In this document: piece after piece, positions 8,197 through 16,725 of the stretch
Numbering within the stretch: position 1 is the first letter of the stretch
Layout: each line of letters starts with the position of its first letter
The notes under the pieces: generated by a model
The model's input: the letters and a program-made list of their open reading frames with translations, nothing else
The model's database searches: none
Told to the model about the DNA's origin: nothing
DNA from: Hyphomicrobiales bacterium
GTDB lineage: Bacteria; Pseudomonadota; Alphaproteobacteria; Rhizobiales; Rhizobiaceae
Direction of reading: 5' to 3'
Assembly: GCA_030456445.1 (NCBI GenBank)
Contig: JAKDNM010000001.1
Span: 32,024 to 96,023, forward strand
Length of the DNA stretch: 64,000 nt
Program-made: the position numbers and the translations under genes

Positions 8197-9423
8197 TTAC
8201 TCGGCCGGTTGAGCTTGTCTGCCTGCGGCGACTTCAGTCTGCATGCCGGAGAGGCTGCGCTGGCCGAGAGCTACGGTCAAAACGGTTGCCGCAGCCGCCG
8301 CAACAGATACCCAGAAGCCGTTCTGTGCGCCGTAGTTGTCGACGACCCAGCCCGAGACGAATGAACCTAGCGCCATGCCAATGCCAATGCCGGTCATAAC
8401 CCAGGTGACGCCTTCGGTCAGCATGGACTCCGGAACCCGCCGCTCGATCAGGCCGAAGGCCGTGATGAAAGTCGGCGAAATAGCGACACCACTCAGGAAG
8501 ATGGCAGCCGCGAGAAGCGCGACCGAGCTGCCGGCAATCAACAATGGCAGGGTGGCCAGGGCGAGAACACTGACGGCGATCAGCATCTGGCGCTGGAGAG
8601 GCATTTTAGGATTGATCGCGCCGAGGACGAGGCCGAGCACAAACGATCCGACTGCATACACGCCGATGACAAAGCTTGCAGCACCCGGCTGGCCAAGTTC
8701 CTTCGTGATGGCGACAGAGGTCACTTCGGCCGTGGCGAAGATCGCCCCGACGAAGACCAGCGCCAGCGTGACAATCTGAACCGGACGCAGCCTGATAGCC
8801 GAGCCCCGTGGGGCATCACTGTCAAGCGCCCGCACCTTCGGTTCGGTCGACCGCTGCAGGAGAAATGCAGCCGTGCCGAACGTTAGGAATGCAGTGCTGG
8901 CGAGCATACCGGCTTCCGGGAAGAGCGACACGGAAAGACCGACCGAGAGTGAGGCGCCCGCGATGTAGATCAGTTCGTCAGCAGCCGACTCGAAGGCGAA
9001 GGCGGTGTTCATCTCCGGGCGATCGCGGAACATTTCGCTCCAACGGGCCCGAACCATCGCCGATATGCTGGGCATCGTCGCGGCGGCCAATGCAGAGGCG
9101 AACAGTGTCCAGACGGGCCAGCTCTGGTTCACAGCCGTAATCAGCACCAGAAAGGCGGCGACCGACACGAGCGCCGCAGGGGCGACAACGGCGGCCTGGC
9201 CGAAGCGATCGACAAGACGGGATAGTTGCGGCGACACAAACGCGTTTGTCAGGGCGAATGTTGCCGAAATGGCGCCAGCCAGCCAGTACTCGCCATAAGT
9301 CTGGGACAGCATGGTGATAATACCGATTGGCGCCATCGCTACGGGTAGACGTGCGATGAACGCGGCCGCTGAGAAGCCCTTGGCTCCCGGCGCCCTGAAT
9401 ATTTCTGCATAGGGATTTGACAT
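8197..9423 (-). CDS. MFS transporter under TetR control
   Basis: A 408-aa, 12-segment membrane protein. The loop SPQLSRLVDRFGQAAVVAP is the MFS motif between segments 2 and 3. The pattern resembles small-molecule or drug efflux carriers. The ATG at 9423 is chosen because AGGAGCC lies a few bases upstream; the longer frame starting at 9492 would include the operator region. It is transcribed away from a TetR gene, with three operator-like palindromes between, so TetR-repressed efflux is the likely arrangement. Confidence 0.88.
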   Translation of the reverse strand: MSNPYAEIFRAPGAKGFSAAAFIARLPVAMAPIGIITMLSQTYGEYWLAGAISATFALTNAFVSPQLSRLVDRFGQAAVVAPAALVSVAAFLVLITAVNQSWPVWTLFASALAAATMPSISAMVRARWSEMFRDRPEMNTAFAFESAADELIYIAGASLSVGLSVSLFPEAGMLASTAFLTFGTAAFLLQRSTEPKVRALDSDAPRGSAIRLRPVQIVTLALVFVGAIFATAEVTSVAITKELGQPGAASFVIGVYAVGSFVLGLVLGAINPKMPLQRQMLIAVSVLALATLPLLIAGSSVALLAAAIFLSGVAISPTFITAFGLIERRVPESMLTEGVTWVMTGIGIGMALGSFVSGWVVDNYGAQNGFWVSVAAAAATVLTVALGQRSLSGMQTEVAAGRQAQPAE

Positions 9424-9460
9424 TTGAGAGGCTCCTTGATCAGCAGCGCACGTCACGTAT

Positions 9461-9526
9461 ATACTCGGCGTATGTGAGTGAAATAATTGCATACGTTGCG
9501 TACGTCAACTAAAATACGGAGCGTAT
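9461..9526. promoter_or_regulatory. Three 13-bp palindromic operators
   Basis: Three copies of the pattern ATACG-NNN-CGTAT occur: ATACTCGGCGTAT (9461-9473), ATACGTTGCGTAC (9491-9503) and the perfect ATACGGAGCGTAT (9514-9526). The last touches the GTG start of the TetR gene. They lie between the divergent MFS and TetR genes and would let the repressor cover both promoters. Sites are read directly; binding by this TetR is inferred. Confidence 0.75.
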
Positions 9527-10138
9527 GTGAAAAAGGAAATCACGGTGCGAAAGTCGCGCAAGGAGATGATCGCCGAGACCCGGGCGAAGCTGATTGCTGC
9601 CGCGCGCCACACTTTCGGTACGGTCGGCTACAACGATTCGAACATGGACGAGTTCACCGCAGAGGTGGGACTGACCCGTGGCGCCCTCTACCATCACTTC
9701 GGTGACAAGCAGGGCCTGCTGCGGGCGGTCATCGAGGAAATCGATTCAGAGATGACTGCGCGCCTGAAGGAGATATCGGGGCGTGCGCCGACACGCTGGC
9801 AGGGCTTTATCGATGAATGGATCGGCTATATCGAGATGGCGCTCGAGCCGGAGATCCAGCGTATCATGTTCCGTGATGGACCGGCGGTTCTTGGTGATAT
9901 TTCCCAGTGGCCGAACACCAATGGCTGTGTCATGGCTCTGAAGGAAAGCCTGGATGAGCTCAAAGCCAATGGTGTGCTTGTAGACCTCGACACGGAGGGC
10001 GCTGCACGCCTGATCAATGGCGCCAGCAGCCACGCAGCCACATGGATTGCCAGTTCCGACAATCCCGAGGAAACCTCCAGGAAGGCAGTGGCAGGCTTTC
10101 GCACCTTGCTTGAAGGGCTTCGTGTCAAGAATGGCTGA
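9527..10138 (+). CDS. TetR family transcriptional regulator
   Basis: A 203-aa regulator starting at GTG 9527. The DNA-binding domain spans about residues 14-60, with GLTRGALYHHFGDKQGLLRA as recognition region, and the C-terminal part resembles the TetR_C domain of efflux regulators. It is divergent from the MFS gene at 8197-9423 with three palindromes between. Most likely it represses that exporter and itself until a ligand binds. Confidence 0.9.
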   Translation: MKKEITVRKSRKEMIAETRAKLIAAARHTFGTVGYNDSNMDEFTAEVGLTRGALYHHFGDKQGLLRAVIEEIDSEMTARLKEISGRAPTRWQGFIDEWIGYIEMALEPEIQRIMFRDGPAVLGDISQWPNTNGCVMALKESLDELKANGVLVDLDTEGAARLINGASSHAATWIASSDNPEETSRKAVAGFRTLLEGLRVKNG

Positions 10139-10351
10139 GGACCCGCAGGGCCACGCCGCGGGGCCGCTTTCGTCAGCCGTCCGACGATGGCATGAGGCAC
10201 CTCAGATTGGCTGTTGACCTTCTAATTACTTGAAGGAGTGGGGTCTGCCTACGTCGACGAAGGGAGACCGAAATGAGCACGGCCGAGGACCCGACAATCA
10301 GTTGCGGCTCAAGCTGCGCTCCCTCGTCGGGCCACACACAAATGCCTTTGG

Positions 10352-10624
10352 TCATCGCCTGCGCACTCCATGCGGGAGATCAGACAGAGGGCGGCTGACA
10401 TCCGGGTTCGCTAACGAAAAAGGCGCCGCTAGCACGATCAGAGCGGCCGTTTGGCCGAAAATATTGCCTTCCGGATCAGCTGGATACTGCACAAGTCCCT
10501 GCCCCGGAAAAGTGTTGCGTTCCCATTCGGCTGAGCCACCCGCAACAATCAGGGCGTTCAGGCGCGTCTCAATGTCATCCACCTCGAACCACAAGGTAAC
10601 GGCCTGGTCCAGATGTTGTTGGAG
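10352..10624 (-). pseudogene. VOC (glyoxalase-fold) protein, N-terminally truncated
   Basis: The frame reads VTLWFEVDDIETRLNALIVA then QYPADPEGNIFG, the second half of a VOC/glyoxalase-bleomycin-resistance domain, including a metal-ligand-like Glu and the DPEGN turn. The open frame begins directly after the stop of the upstream 155-aa gene and no good start codon or first half is visible. The first beta-alpha-beta repeat is therefore missing. It is probably a decayed gene. Confidence 0.65.
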
Positions 10625-11092
10625 TTATCGGGCGTTCGTCAGAAAGGTTGTATGTGATGGAAGGTGCCGTTCCGCCCTGAGAATGATTAGATCATACCAC
10701 GACATCTCGCTGTCAGATAAGAAAATCCCATTACGGTTGTGAGCGATCAACCGAACCATGGATCTCGATTGGTGCTCAGAGAGCTTTTCTGCTGCGGACG
10801 CGAACGCTGCGCCATTGTATTTCATCGAAGCGACACGTTCGTCATGATTGGTACGGGCGGTAAGGAACGCGATCGCCGCACGGTCCATAGCGGGCTTGTT
10901 ATCTACCACTGCCGGTTCTCCAGCGAGTGTCTTCTCGACGGCAGCCGCCAGTATTTCATCGCTCAAAGCAATGTGACAGAGCCGCCATTCGATCTCAGTC
11001 CGATCTTCTGTATTGAGTTGCCTTGCCTTGTCGATCCCTTCCGCAGCAGCGATCAAGGAATGGTAAGCTCGCACAAGCTTGGTTGTATCCAT
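10625..11092 (-). CDS. Hypothetical DinB-like protein
   Basis: A 155-aa, mostly helical soluble protein. The opening MDTTKLVRAYHSLIAAAEG and the following IEWRLCHIALSDEILAAAVE resemble DinB/YfiT-like four-helix proteins, which bind metal through spaced histidines, but the match is weak. It is downstream of the MFS gene on the same strand, 15 bases away, and upstream of the VOC fragment. It may modify or sequester the exporter's substrate. Function not established. Confidence 0.6.
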   Translation of the reverse strand: MDTTKLVRAYHSLIAAAEGIDKARQLNTEDRTEIEWRLCHIALSDEILAAAVEKTLAGEPAVVDNKPAMDRAAIAFLTARTNHDERVASMKYNGAAFASAAEKLSEHQSRSMVRLIAHNRNGIFLSDSEMSWYDLIILRAERHLPSHTTFLTNAR

Positions 11093-11107
11093 ATCCAGTT
11101 CTCTCTC

Positions 11108-12343
11108 TCAACTTGTAATACAGGAGCCGGATGAATTTCTCCCAAGCTCTCGATGGTTCATGAAGAGAAGCAGTAAGGCGCCGAAAGTCAGAGGGATAAG
11201 CGCAGCGGCGAATATCTGTACAGCCATCAGCGAACCTAGAACCGTTGCCAGGAAGCCGGCACCGATCACTGGCATGCCAACACCGAGATAGACGATGACG
11301 AAGAAGGCGGAGGCAGTTTCCGCTTGCTTATCTCTCGGGGCCAGCCTGTTGATTTCGGTCATTCCGCCGAGGAAGATCAGGCCATGGCCCAGCCCTGCCG
11401 CAACCGATGCTACGATCAGGAGAGGTAGGGACATTGCGTGTCCGGCAACGATAAGGGTGACGAGCCCCAACAACAAAAGTATCAGACCGGCACCTAGCAG
11501 TTTGAGCGGTGATTTTCCGTAGCCGGCAATTTGCGCACCTATCGAACAAGCCAACATCAAGGTCACCGTAGTACCTGCAACGGCAAGATTGGTTATGCCA
11601 GAAAGCTTCAGCACGTAGGCAGGCACAAGGCTGAGTGAGAGCCCGACTACGCCAAAGGCGAGAAAATTGGCTGACCCACTCACGGCAAAGACACGCCCCA
11701 TCCCGACCGGGATGGATGGCCGACGCAGGCGCCATCTGGTTCGGGTCGAACTATCGGGCAATGATGTCATGAACGTCAGCGCAATCAGGAGGAACGCGAT
11801 CTCTAAAACGAAAGACGTTACAAATGGCGCTGGTGCATATTGAGCAAGAACACCCGCGACAAGGGGCCCAACACCAAGTCCTCCGAGCGAAGCGACTGTC
11901 GTAACAAATGCAGCACGACGTCGATTGCCAGTTGGTTCATTTTCATTCAGAACTGCTGTTAGTGCTCCCGACGCGGCTCCCACCGCCAGCCCTTGCAGAA
12001 TCCGCGCCGTGAATAGCCAAGCTGTACTGCTTGCAAGGGAAAAGACGGCAGACCCGGCGATGGCAAGACCCACGCTGGGCAGAAGCACGCGGCGCCGCCC
12101 GATCGAATCCGATAGTGGACCGCCAATCAGTAGTGCCGGGACGAGAGCTGCCACATAGGCGGCAAATATCAGTGTTGTCACGAGCGTTGTATGACCAAAC
12201 ATCTGCTCATATCCGCGATACAGTGGCGTCGGTAGATTAGTCCCGGTAAGCAGAATGAAGATTGTATAGGCGGCGGACCAAAAGCCACCTTTGCGTGTAA
12301 GGTCGGCATCGGTGTTTTGCGTTTGGGTTTGTGCTTCCGACAT
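11108..12343 (-). CDS. MFS transporter
   Basis: A 411-aa membrane protein with 12 predicted segments. The motif GGPLSDSIGRRRVLLP (about residues 74-89) is the classic MFS loop 2-3 signature, and GLGVGPLVAGVLAQYAP is the motif C of drug:H+ antiporters. It faces a TetR gene across 85 bases that hold a strong dyad, so it is probably a repressor-controlled exporter. The downstream 155-aa gene is likely in the same transcript. Confidence 0.88.
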   Translation of the reverse strand: MSEAQTQTQNTDADLTRKGGFWSAAYTIFILLTGTNLPTPLYRGYEQMFGHTTLVTTLIFAAYVAALVPALLIGGPLSDSIGRRRVLLPSVGLAIAGSAVFSLASSTAWLFTARILQGLAVGAASGALTAVLNENEPTGNRRRAAFVTTVASLGGLGVGPLVAGVLAQYAPAPFVTSFVLEIAFLLIALTFMTSLPDSSTRTRWRLRRPSIPVGMGRVFAVSGSANFLAFGVVGLSLSLVPAYVLKLSGITNLAVAGTTVTLMLACSIGAQIAGYGKSPLKLLGAGLILLLLGLVTLIVAGHAMSLPLLIVASVAAGLGHGLIFLGGMTEINRLAPRDKQAETASAFFVIVYLGVGMPVIGAGFLATVLGSLMAVQIFAAALIPLTFGALLLLFMNHRELGRNSSGSCITS

Positions 12344-12381
12344 GCTAGTGATCCTCGTGACTGAACGGACGTCAGTCGTAA

Positions 12382-12404
12382 TTGACTGACAGTCATTCAG
12401 TCAA
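12382..12404. promoter_or_regulatory. Dyad operator between MFS and TetR genes
   Basis: TTGACTGA (12382-12389) is matched by TCAGTCAA (12397-12404), giving 8-bp inverted arms around 7 bases. An inner perfect 13-bp palindrome, TGACTGACAGTCA, starts at 12383. A further GTCAGTC lies at 12371-12377. The site is 25 bases upstream of the TetR start and 39 from the MFS start. It is the expected TetR target. Confidence 0.7.
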
Positions 12405-12428
12405 GGGATTCGATCGGTAAAAGTCGCG

Positions 12429-13034
12429 ATGAAGAAACGGAAGCGTATCAGTAAGGCGCCAGATGTGAGGCGAGAGGAGCTCGTACAGGCTGCTGCTGTT
12501 CTGTTTTCAGAAAAGGGCATAGCCGCTACTGGCATCGGCGATATCACCGATCGAAGCGAAGTCGCGCGCGGCACATTCTATCTCTATTTTGCGTCCAAGG
12601 ACGAAGTTGTTGCAGAGCTCTGGCAGCGTTATGTGGCGGGCTTCATGAGCCTCGCCGACGGCCTTTTGGAAGATTCCCAAGGCTTAGCCCAGGGTCCCCT
12701 CATACTGGATTTACTTGTCAGGCTCACCGAACATGCATTGGACCACGCTCATTTGCATCGGCTGATCTATGGGACAGCCGATGCCTCCGCTATCGCGTTG
12801 TGTCGGCAATCTGACCAAGCCATCCTCGAAAGATTGACCGGGGTAATCTCGAGATATTTCACGGTCTTGGGTCGCAAGGTTAATGCTGAGCTATTTGCGT
12901 CATTTTTATATCATTCCCTCGACGGTGCACTTCATAACGCCATAATGAAGAATGAGCCGGTTGACCGCGCGACCTTCATCAATGGCGTGAAGCAATTCGC
13001 AGTTCACGCACTAGAGATCAACGTGGTGCCTTGA
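12429..13034 (+). CDS. TetR family transcriptional regulator
   Basis: A 201-aa regulator. The HTH lies near residues 20-60 (ITDRSEVARGTFYLYFASKD), followed by a helical ligand domain with conserved Leu-His-Arg-Leu. It is divergent from the MFS exporter gene with a dyad operator between. The downstream 246-aa gene begins at the base after its stop codon, suggesting one transcript. Confidence 0.9.
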   Translation: MKKRKRISKAPDVRREELVQAAAVLFSEKGIAATGIGDITDRSEVARGTFYLYFASKDEVVAELWQRYVAGFMSLADGLLEDSQGLAQGPLILDLLVRLTEHALDHAHLHRLIYGTADASAIALCRQSDQAILERLTGVISRYFTVLGRKVNAELFASFLYHSLDGALHNAIMKNEPVDRATFINGVKQFAVHALEINVVP

Positions 13035-13775
13035 GTGTTAAACAGTGCTGCTGAGCCTAAACTGGCTAACATACTACCCGAGCTGACCTCACCCAAATTC
13101 GACGCAATCCGGGACGCTGTTCTGCCTCTCCTCATTTATGATGCGCAGATTGCAGCCGCGCGTCCACTTCTTGTATCCTTAGGCGCCGACTCGCTTATCG
13201 GCGAGGTGCGCTACTTGGCCGAGGTCAACAACTTTGCGGCAACGAGCTTTAGCATGTCGTTGGCAGAGCGGGCACGCCAGTTGGGCGTAGTCCCACAGTT
13301 GAGGGAAGTCTTGCTCGACTTGCCAGCTTCCCCGGGACGCGATCAGTTCCTCCGGGCGACGCTTACGCTGTTGCCGCTTCTGCTGCGGTCATGGCGCGCA
13401 CCGGTGTCGGCGATGGTCGCGGCGACTTTTCCCTCGATCTATCGCGAGTTGGCAAAGGAAGCGGACGTTCCCGAGCTGCTCAAGTTCGTTCCCTTCTTCG
13501 ACTGGGATCGCTGCAAGACTGCACGGCGAGAGCTTGTCGACGCATTTATCGCATCCACGGTCTGGAAGCCTGGCGATCTGGCCCTGACGGCCTGTCGCGC
13601 CTCGGATGTCGGCAAGATCCTAAGACGCGCCGCAAAAACTTACGGCGGCGAAGGCTATATCGAACGCGTTTCTGCGGATCTCTCTCGATTGCCAGGGCCG
13701 TGCCGCGAGAAGGCGAACCGCGTCATAGAAACCATTCGCTCAGTTGGACCGGCCAAATACGATTGGCGTGACTAG
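13035..13775 (+). CDS. Hypothetical protein downstream of tetR
   Basis: A 246-aa soluble protein starting at a GTG directly after the TetR stop codon, with no gap. The sequence is rich in Leu, Ala and Arg and appears mostly helical; LRATLTLLPLLLRSWRAPVS is a hydrophobic stretch, but probably buried and not a membrane segment. I recognise no family. The end-to-start junction argues for coupled translation with the regulator. Stop at 13773-13775; bases 13776-13856 carry the promoter region of the toxin-antitoxin pair. Confidence 0.6.
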   Translation: MLNSAAEPKLANILPELTSPKFDAIRDAVLPLLIYDAQIAAARPLLVSLGADSLIGEVRYLAEVNNFAATSFSMSLAERARQLGVVPQLREVLLDLPASPGRDQFLRATLTLLPLLLRSWRAPVSAMVAATFPSIYRELAKEADVPELLKFVPFFDWDRCKTARRELVDAFIASTVWKPGDLALTACRASDVGKILRRAAKTYGGEGYIERVSADLSRLPGPCREKANRVIETIRSVGPAKYDWRD

Positions 13776-13856
13776 ATTTAGCCTGGAAACTAATTGTGCA
13801 CTTGATATGCTCATAAATGTGCATATATTGTGCAGAATGGGTTTCGAGGTTTTGAC

Positions 13857-14243
13857 ATGACTCAAGTTCAGCTCGCACATAACACAATGGTCTCCGGCTT
13901 CGTCGATAGCCTTCAGGAGCCGCGGACACCCTATATTTCACCGAAGCGTCTGTCGCAGGCGCTGGGCGTGAAGGTTGCCAATCTGGCGCAACTGACAGGT
14001 GTGCATCGCAATACGCTGCGCAACCCCGCTTCGGAACGCCTGCAGGGCAGGTTGCGGGAGATGGTGAAGGTGATTTCGGCAGCCACCGAACTCACCGGCG
14101 ATGTCGACAAGGCGATCTATTGGTATCGTAATGAGCCGATCGCGGATTATGGACACCGCACGGCGGCTGAGCTTGTTGCCGATGGTCAGGTTGAGGCAGT
14201 TCTGGCCTTCGTTCGTGATCTCGAAAACGGGGCGCGCGGGTGA
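13857..14243 (+). CDS. Xre/MbcA/ParS family antitoxin
   Basis: A 128-aa antitoxin. The middle (RLSQALGVKVANLAQLTGVH, about residues 27-46) is an Xre-like helix-turn-helix, and the C-terminal part with YWYRNEPIADYGHRTAAELV is the toxin-binding DUF2384 domain. It should neutralise the adjacent RES toxin and repress the operon. The ATG at 13857 has GAGG upstream and is better than the earlier ATG at 13830. It overlaps the toxin gene by 4 nt (GTGA). Confidence 0.88.
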   Translation: MTQVQLAHNTMVSGFVDSLQEPRTPYISPKRLSQALGVKVANLAQLTGVHRNTLRNPASERLQGRLREMVKVISAATELTGDVDKAIYWYRNEPIADYGHRTAAELVADGQVEAVLAFVRDLENGARG

Positions 14244-14764
14244 ACATTACCCGCGTCGGACCCGATGGAATCTTCCATCGCTATCTGACGCCCAAATGGT
14301 CGTTTTTGCCAACCAGTGGCGCCGGCGCTGCGATTGATGGCGGTCGCTTCAACCGGCCAGGTGTTGAGGCGCTCTATCTTTCGCGTGCGCCGCAGACGGC
14401 GCTTGAGGAATACAGGCAAGGCGCCAGCATCACCCCGCCAGCGACGCTTGCCGCTTACAAAGTGACCCTTACCGAAGTCGTTGACCTTTCAGAAGGCTTC
14501 GACCCGGACCGCTGGGTCAGCGATTGGAAGGACTGGGGCTGTGCCTGGCGCCAAATTGCCCGTATCGACAGGAAAATACCACCGTCTTGGAAGCTTGCCG
14601 ATCTGGTGATCACGGCTGGACTTCGCGGCATCCTGTTTCCATCCTTGCGTCATGCCGGCGGCACCAATCTGGTGATTTTCCCCGCCAACCTACTCGATGG
14701 CGACACGGTCGAGGTTCACGATCCCGACAATCGGTTACCGCACGATCAATCTTCGTGGCCGTAA
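14240..14764 (+). CDS. RES domain toxin (NAD+-degrading)
   Basis: A 174-aa RES-domain protein. RES toxins deplete NAD+ by phosphorolysis. Conserved elements are visible: FHRY near residue 12, GGRFNRPGVEALYLSRAPQT with the active-site Arg and Tyr, ALEE, and a late Ser in GILFPSLRHAGGTN. The length is normal and the frame intact. Starting inside the antitoxin stop codon, it is translated after its antidote, as usual for this pair. Target NAD+ is from family knowledge. Confidence 0.88.
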   Translation: MNITRVGPDGIFHRYLTPKWSFLPTSGAGAAIDGGRFNRPGVEALYLSRAPQTALEEYRQGASITPPATLAAYKVTLTEVVDLSEGFDPDRWVSDWKDWGCAWRQIARIDRKIPPSWKLADLVITAGLRGILFPSLRHAGGTNLVIFPANLLDGDTVEVHDPDNRLPHDQSSWP

Positions 14765-15107
14765 TTCCTAATCACGCAGGACGCAGACAACCGTTTGCAG
14801 TGCGATCGAGGGTTGTTGTGAGCGATCTGTGGAGGTCAACATTGTTGGGGCGTGCGATGCCAGGAGCATGGCGATTGTGGCCCATGACCGAAGCGTGGAA
14901 GATCGGCCCGTCGGGAGCCCATACTTCATCTGTGGAACCATCATTGCGAGGCGGGCTGCTGTGCAGGGCATGACAATCTCACCGAAAGATGATGCGCAGG
15001 CTGGCGCGTCCATTGTGGAAGGGACTGTATCGGCATGGTGGTCGTTCCCATATGCGGTCGGAAATGCCGAGGCTACATCGTTCAACTCAAGGTCCTGGAG
15101 GGCGTAA
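14765..15107. other. Intergenic region, nothing recognised
   Basis: Both strands hold open frames of about 90-115 codons, but none has a family signature, a good ribosome-binding site or protein-like composition. No IS ends were found. The last bases presumably carry the promoter of the LysR gene at 15108. Confidence 0.4.
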
Positions 15108-16046
15108 GTGAACCCCAAACTGCTGAAGACATTCCTGGCTGTCGCCAGAAGCCGGAACGTTACCCGCGCTGCCGAACAGGTCCACCTCGCGCAGTCGAGC
15201 GTCAGCGACCAGATTCAGGTTTTGGAAACCGAATTGGGAGCGAAGCTTTTTGTCCGAACGCGGCAGGGCTTGATCCTGACGCAAGGGGGTGAGACCCTGA
15301 AGTCCTATGCTGAGGAGATCCTGGCCCTTGCGGATGAGGCGCGTTCAGCGGTGGAAACAGCCGCCGGGCGCAGCGGCAGGTGCCTGACCATCGGTGCGCT
15401 GGAAACGATCGGCGCGGCACGGCTGCCGCAATGGCTACGGGACTTTCAGCGCCGGCAGCCGGATATCAAAGTGCATCTGAAAATCGCCGGGAGCGGCGAG
15501 CTGGTGCAAGGTTTGGAAGACGGCGCGCTTGACGCGGTGTTCTGCTTCGACAAAGGCCCCATCGACGAGCGGCTGGCCAGGCGTGTTGTCTCGTCCGAAC
15601 CGCTCGTTCTCATCGTGCCTCCCGAGGAAGCGAGCAGGATACCGACCCTCGATCTTCAATCCGTTGCCTCGCTTCGTTTCATAACGACTGAGCGCGGGTG
15701 CATCTATCGGCACATGCTCGACAAAGCGTTTGCCGCGGACGGCTTCAGCCCGCCGGAGATTGCATCCGAAGTCGGTAGCATCACCGCGATCGGCCGCCTT
15801 GTCGCCGCCGGCATCGGCAGCGCTCTCGTTCCCCGCCTGGCGGTTGAAGACATGCTCGATCGCGGGGACGTTGTCGAATTGCCCTGGACCGGTGCGGGCA
15901 GCACGGTGGCTCTTGTCCTGATCTGGCGCCGCCGCCGCGTTCTGTCGCCGCCGTTGAAGCGATTTCTGGCAACGGCAGACGAATTGGCGCCGGCTGTCAG
16001 ATCAACCGATGCCCGCCCTCGACATGCAGGACGGTCCCTGTCGTAA
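15108..16046 (+). CDS. LysR family transcriptional regulator
   Basis: A 312-aa LysR regulator. The winged HTH is at residues 1-60 (AAEQVHLAQSSVSDQIQVLE) and a periplasmic-binding-like effector domain from about 90 to 295. Its 3' end overlaps the 3' end of the SDR gene by 50 bases in convergent orientation, so the two may interfere in transcription. The target is not evident; the adjacent SDR is the closest candidate. Confidence 0.92.
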   Translation: MNPKLLKTFLAVARSRNVTRAAEQVHLAQSSVSDQIQVLETELGAKLFVRTRQGLILTQGGETLKSYAEEILALADEARSAVETAAGRSGRCLTIGALETIGAARLPQWLRDFQRRQPDIKVHLKIAGSGELVQGLEDGALDAVFCFDKGPIDERLARRVVSSEPLVLIVPPEEASRIPTLDLQSVASLRFITTERGCIYRHMLDKAFAADGFSPPEIASEVGSITAIGRLVAAGIGSALVPRLAVEDMLDRGDVVELPWTGAGSTVALVLIWRRRRVLSPPLKRFLATADELAPAVRSTDARPRHAGRSLS

Positions 16047-16725
16047 AGGTGCTGTTCATGAGAAAAGCGATCGCTTCGGCTATGTCGCCGGCTTGCCCAA
16101 TTCTACCGACAGGCAGGCGTTTCGCCATCGCCTCCAGCGCCTCGTCTTTCTTGTCGCCGGCGACAAAGGTCCAGATCGGGGTATCGACCCAGCCCGGCGA
16201 GACCGCATTGACCCTCAATGGGGCGAGTTCGACCGCCAAGGCGCGAACCAACCCTTCCAGCGCTGCATTGATCGTTGCCACGACCGAGCCTCGCGGCAAG
16301 GGCCGATAGGCGGCGATGCCGGACGTGAGCGTGATGGACCCGTTTGGGGTGAGCTTTGGCGCTCCGTGCTTTGCAAGCAGGAGCGCGCCGAAAATCTTGC
16401 TTTCCACCGCGCGATGCGCCGCTGTGAGGTCGAGCGAGGGGAGCAGTTCGTAGGCACCCTGGATATCGGCTGCGGTGCAGACGATGTGGTCCAACTGCCC
16501 CGCTTGCTCAAACAGTCGAACAACCTCGGTTTCCCTCGTGATGTCCACCGCGATCGTCTCCAATTGGGATTGGACATCGAGGCTTTCGCGTGCGCGGTCC
16601 AGCTTTTCTTCGCTGCGCCCGACGATAACGACCTCTGCGCCGTCGTCGAGACAGCGCCTGGCGAGTGCCAGCCCCATTCCCGAATTGCCGCCTACGATGA
16701 GAACCCTTGAATTCGTGCCTGCCAT
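15997..16725 (-). CDS. SDR family protein without the usual catalytic Tyr/Lys
   Basis: A 242-aa short-chain dehydrogenase/reductase. The NAD(P)-binding loop GGNSGMG is at residues 12-18 and the structural Asp of DITRE and catalytic-type Ser of TLTSGIAAY are present. Where the family carries YxxxK, the sequence is VVATINAALEGL, so Tyr is Val and Lys is Asn. The following ELAPLRVNAVSPGWVDTP is normal. Some SDRs of the PRK07041 type share this, so it is a divergent subfamily and not a random mutation. Confidence 0.85.
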   Translation of the reverse strand: MAGTNSRVLIVGGNSGMGLALARRCLDDGAEVVIVGRSEEKLDRARESLDVQSQLETIAVDITRETEVVRLFEQAGQLDHIVCTAADIQGAYELLPSLDLTAAHRAVESKIFGALLLAKHGAPKLTPNGSITLTSGIAAYRPLPRGSVVATINAALEGLVRALAVELAPLRVNAVSPGWVDTPIWTFVAGDKKDEALEAMAKRLPVGRIGQAGDIAEAIAFLMNSTFTTGTVLHVEGGHRLI

